This document shows positions 5,071 to 7,664 of a stretch of 7,664 nt of DNA, in pieces (positions within the stretch are counted from its first letter, which is position 1; each line of letters starts with the position of its first letter). The stretch is taken from the NCBI GenBank assembly GCA_964420455.1, contig CAYQTO010000171.1, positions 1 through 7,664 of the forward strand, given 5' to 3'. The stretch comes from CAYQTO01 sp964420455. Its GTDB lineage: Bacteria; Sumerlaeota; Sumerlaeia; SLMS01. The notes under the pieces are model-generated. The model was not told the DNA's origin. It ran no database searches and saw nothing but the letters and a program-made list of their open reading frames with translations. The position numbers and the translations under genes are program-made.

Positions 5071-7254
5071 ATGAGTTCCCAGACGCCCCCCTCCGAGGAA
5101 GCCGTCACGGCTCCGCCGATTGACCTCCCCGCGGATTTTCCCCTTCCCACCTACGAGGACTGGCGAGCCCTCGCCGAGAAGGATCTCAAGGGGGCCGACT
5201 TCCACAAGAAACTGGTCTGGAAGACCCCCGAGGGCATCCCGGTCCAGCCGATCTACACGAGCAGGGACCTCGAGGACAAACCCCTGGCGGACAACCTGCC
5301 GGGGTTTGCTCCCTACACCCGGGGCGCGTACCCCCTCTCGGGCGTGAATCCCGAGTGGCAGATTCGCCAGGACCTCATGCTCGCCTCGCCGGAGGAAGTG
5401 AACGCGGCGGCCCTCGACAGTCTTGCCCGCGGGCAGACGGCCATTGGCATCCGGCTCGACAATGCGGCCCGGCGAGGCCTCGATGGCAATGACCCCAAGG
5501 CGGCGGAGCTTGCCGGCCGCGGCGGGACCACCCTCAGCTCCATCAACGGCATGCGCATCGCCCTCGACGGGATCGACCTTTCCCGCGTGCCGGTGACCTT
5601 CCGCACGGACATGGCGAGCCTCCCTGTTCTGGCCCAGCTCCTCGCCTATGCGGAGGAGACGAAAGTTCCCCGCAAGCTGATTTCCGGGGCGGTGGAATGT
5701 GATCCCCTGCGGGACCTCGCCAAGTACGGCAGGGTGCGCGGGTCCATGAGCCTCGAATACCGCAAGATGGCGGACATGGTGACCTTCTGCGCTCGGGAGT
5801 GCCCGGGCCTGCGGCCGGTCATGGTCAACAGCCATACCTATCACAACGCCGGGAGTTCCGCGGTGGAGGAACTGGCCTTCACCATGGCATCGGGAACCGA
5901 GTACCTGCGGGTGTTGACGGAGAAGGGCATCAAGGCGGACACGGCGGCACTGTCGATGATCTTCAGCTTCTCGGTCTCGACGAACCTCTTCATGGAGATC
6001 GCGAAGCTGCGGGCGGCGCGAACCCTCTGGGCGAAGATCGTGAAGGTCTTCGGCGGGGAGGACCCGGAGGCCGGCAAGATGTTCCTCCACGCCCGCACGA
6101 GTTCCTACACGAAGACACGGCATGACCCGTACAACAACATGATCCGTTCGGCGATCGAGGGCTTTGCGGCGGCGGTGGGAGGCGCGAATTCGCTGTATAT
6201 CGCGCCGTTCGACGAGACGATCGGCCGGCCGGACGAGTTCGGCATGCGGGTCGCCCGCAACCAGCAGCTGATCCTCCAGCACGAGGCGTACTTGACGCGG
6301 GTGGTGGATCCCTCCGCCGGCAGCTACTATGTGGAGGAGCTGACGGATTCGGTGGCGAGGCACGCCTGGACGCTGCTCCAGGAGGTCGAGGCCGCGGGAG
6401 GGATGCTGGAGGCCCTGAAGGCGGGCCTGGTGCAGGAGCGGATTGAGGCGACGGCGGAGCGGCGCCGCACGGAAGTGGCCCAGCGGCGCACCCCGATCAT
6501 TGGTGTGAGCACCTATCCGAACCCGGGCGAGAAGCCGGTGGTGAAGCAGCACCTGGCCCGCAAGGAGTTCCTGGCGGAGCGCGAGCGGCGCCTCGCCCGG
6601 CTGAAGTCCGTCCGCCACAACAGCGTCGTGCGCAACCTCCTGTCCACGCTGACCACCTGCGTCTATACGGGGGACGGGAACCTGATGGAGGTGGCGGTGG
6701 GGGCAGCAAGGGAGGGCGCGACAATCGGCGAGATCTGCGATGCGATGGCCCGGGGGGCGACGGAAGACTCGGAGGAAGTGAGGCCGATCCGCGCAGAGCG
6801 GGCCTCAGCGGGGTTCGAGCGGCTGCGCGACCGGGCCTCCGCCTGGGCCGCAAAAAACGGCGATGCCCCGCCAGAGGTGTTCCTCGTGCCGATGGGTCCG
6901 CTGGCGATGCGGCGCGCCCGGGCCGACTTCTGCATCGGGTTCTTCGGAGCAGGCGGCTTCAAGGTCGTGGAGGAGCGCCCCTTCGAGACCGTGGAAGACG
7001 CGGTGGGACTCGCGAGGCAAAGCGCCGCGCGGGTATTCGTCCTGTGCAGCGACGACGCCAGCTACCTTGAAATCGCCCAGTCCTTTGTCCCCAAGCTGCG
7101 GGCGGAGCGTCCGGACGCCAAGGTGATCGTGGCGGGATACCCGGAGGACATCATCGAGCCCCTCCGCGAGGCTGGCATCGACAACTTTGTCCATCTCCGC
7201 GCCAACGCCCTCGAGACCCTCGACCAGCTCCAGCACGACCTCGGCATTGCCTGA
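5071..7254 (+). CDS. mutA: Methylmalonyl-CoA mutase, small (alpha, non-catalytic) subunit MutA
   Basis: 727 residues, longer than the roughly 640 of the classical Propionibacterium subunit. MutA pairs with MutB to interconvert succinyl-CoA and methylmalonyl-CoA with adenosylcobalamin; MutB holds the active site. The barrel domain spans about 60-560, with VQPIYTSRDL near the N-terminus, the subunit's YHNAGSS motif in place of the MutB catalytic His loop, HDPYNNMIRSAIEG, and DPSAGSYYVEELT at 413-425. The C-terminal flavodoxin-like domain (about 601-727) is the B12-binding fold, but the cobalamin motif DxHxxG is gone: 609-618 read GPLAMRRARA with no His, as expected for the non-catalytic subunit. 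I start at the ATG 5071 because the protein then opens with a short tail before PTYEDW, typical of the family; the upstream extension is not family-like. The ribosome binding site is weak. mutB follows after 36 bp, and the divergent neighbour is rrf2. Confidence 0.95.
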   Translation: MSSQTPPSEEAVTAPPIDLPADFPLPTYEDWRALAEKDLKGADFHKKLVWKTPEGIPVQPIYTSRDLEDKPLADNLPGFAPYTRGAYPLSGVNPEWQIRQDLMLASPEEVNAAALDSLARGQTAIGIRLDNAARRGLDGNDPKAAELAGRGGTTLSSINGMRIALDGIDLSRVPVTFRTDMASLPVLAQLLAYAEETKVPRKLISGAVECDPLRDLAKYGRVRGSMSLEYRKMADMVTFCARECPGLRPVMVNSHTYHNAGSSAVEELAFTMASGTEYLRVLTEKGIKADTAALSMIFSFSVSTNLFMEIAKLRAARTLWAKIVKVFGGEDPEAGKMFLHARTSSYTKTRHDPYNNMIRSAIEGFAAAVGGANSLYIAPFDETIGRPDEFGMRVARNQQLILQHEAYLTRVVDPSAGSYYVEELTDSVARHAWTLLQEVEAAGGMLEALKAGLVQERIEATAERRRTEVAQRRTPIIGVSTYPNPGEKPVVKQHLARKEFLAERERRLARLKSVRHNSVVRNLLSTLTTCVYTGDGNLMEVAVGAAREGATIGEICDAMARGATEDSEEVRPIRAERASAGFERLRDRASAWAAKNGDAPPEVFLVPMGPLAMRRARADFCIGFFGAGGFKVVEERPFETVEDAVGLARQSAARVFVLCSDDASYLEIAQSFVPKLRAERPDAKVIVAGYPEDIIEPLREAGIDNFVHLRANALETLDQLQHDLGIA

Positions 7255-7290
7255 GCCAACGCCCCAAGCCCCACGGAGACGACCTGTCCC

Positions 7291-7664
7291 ATGCCCGTGA
7301 ATCTCAGCCAGATTCCCTTCTCCCCCGAGGAGTTCGAAAAGCCAAGCCTCACCTCCTGGCAGCGCCAGACGGAGGCCGCCTACACGCCGTGGGAAACGGC
7401 GGAGAAGATCACCGTGAAGCCTCTGTATACACGGGAAGACCTGGAGGGCATGGAGCACCTCGACTATCTGGCGGGCCTGGCGCCGTACCTCCGAGGCCCC
7501 TACGCGACCATGTACGCGCTGCAGCCGTGGACCGTGCGCCAGTACGCGGGCTTCTCCACCGCGGAGGAATCGAACGCCTTCTATCGGCGAAACCTGGCGG
7601 CGGGCCTGCGGGGCCTCTCGGTGGCCTTCGACCTGGCCACCCACCGGGGCTACGACAGCGACCA
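7291..7664 (+). CDS. mutB: Methylmalonyl-CoA mutase, large (beta, catalytic) subunit MutB (3' partial)
   Basis: The first 124 codons of the catalytic subunit are present and the window ends inside the gene. The N-terminal part includes VKPLYTREDLEG (42-53) and the conserved substrate-binding block from GPYATMY (69-75) through PWTVRQYAGFSTAEESN (79-95) to GLSVAFDLATHRGYDSD (108-124). Tyr85 corresponds to Tyr89 of the Propionibacterium enzyme, the radical-guiding residue that is Phe in isobutyryl-CoA mutase, so methylmalonyl-CoA is the likely substrate. Arg83 and Thr81 match its Arg87 and Thr85. Gln78 stands where that enzyme has Arg82 next to the CoA. The cobalamin domain and substrate Arg207/His244 lie beyond the window. 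A weak GGAG (7275-7278) lies 12 bases upstream; the 36-bp gap to mutA indicates one operon. The N-terminus is visibly paralogous to MutA (PLYTREDLEG versus PIYTSRDLED). Confidence 0.96.
   Translation, partial: MPVNLSQIPFSPEEFEKPSLTSWQRQTEAAYTPWETAEKITVKPLYTREDLEGMEHLDYLAGLAPYLRGPYATMYALQPWTVRQYAGFSTAEESNAFYRRNLAAGLRGLSVAFDLATHRGYDSD

Noticed and set aside
4843..6618. 591-codon open frame on the minus strand across mutA
   Set aside because: This is an antisense shadow in high-GC DNA: low-complexity Arg/His/Gly-rich translation, no family features, fully overlapped by the well-supported mutA.
6862..7254. Loss of the DxHxxG cobalamin motif in MutA as a possible inactivated gene
   Set aside because: The small subunit of heterodimeric methylmalonyl-CoA mutases normally lacks this motif, and an intact MutB follows.
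1340..7440. Recurrent TATAC/TATAT words (for example near 1352, 1756, 1794, 2514, 6193, 6661, 7425)
   Set aside because: They fall in frame as Tyr-Thr or Tyr-Ile codon pairs inside genes. This is codon context, not a promoter or repeat family.

Overview
GC-rich (estimated by eye in the mid-60s percent), densely coded bacterial DNA with no rRNA, tRNA, CRISPR array, insertion sequence or other mobile element that I can see. A Sec signal peptide on a presumed exported protein, an LDH-like malate dehydrogenase, an Rrf2 regulator and a heterodimeric methylmalonyl-CoA mutase suggest a Gram-negative bacterium, perhaps from a poorly cultivated phylum. The phylum cannot be fixed from the sequence alone.

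Layout. (1) Positions 2-3060, plus strand: two translationally coupled genes of unknown function. The first (5' end outside the window) encodes a Pro-rich linker, a probable beta-propeller and C-terminal TPR repeats. The second encodes a protein with a signal peptide, a Pro/Thr linker and a helical domain. (2) Positions 3058-3087: a strong intrinsic terminator for the minus-strand gene mdh, whose T-tract overlaps the stop codon of the converging plus-strand gene. (3) Positions 3117-4751, minus strand: rrf2 followed after 147 bp by mdh. (4) Positions 4752-5070: a 319-bp divergent control region with a perfect Shine-Dalgarno for rrf2, a consensus -35 hexamer, a perfect 10-bp palindrome, an unexplained plus-strand terminator and an imperfect direct repeat. 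(5) Positions 5071-7664, plus strand: mutA (non-catalytic subunit) and the first 124 codons of mutB (catalytic subunit), cut by the window edge.

How the genes may work together. Malate dehydrogenase (oxaloacetate/malate) and methylmalonyl-CoA mutase (succinyl-CoA/methylmalonyl-CoA) both belong to the succinate-propionate (Wood-Werkman) route, or in reverse to propionyl-CoA assimilation into the TCA cycle. The Rrf2 regulator sits between them, transcribed toward mdh and away from mutAB, so it could coordinate both in response to a redox or iron-sulfur signal. This is inference from layout. The two coupled genes at the left are unrelated by sequence to this metabolism and look like a cell-envelope function of unknown role.

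The gene families on the right are well known. The parts most worth a second look are the mutAB leader with its orphan terminator, the altered cysteine pattern of the Rrf2 regulator, and the uncharacterised coupled pair. I did not find a clear new multi-gene system.
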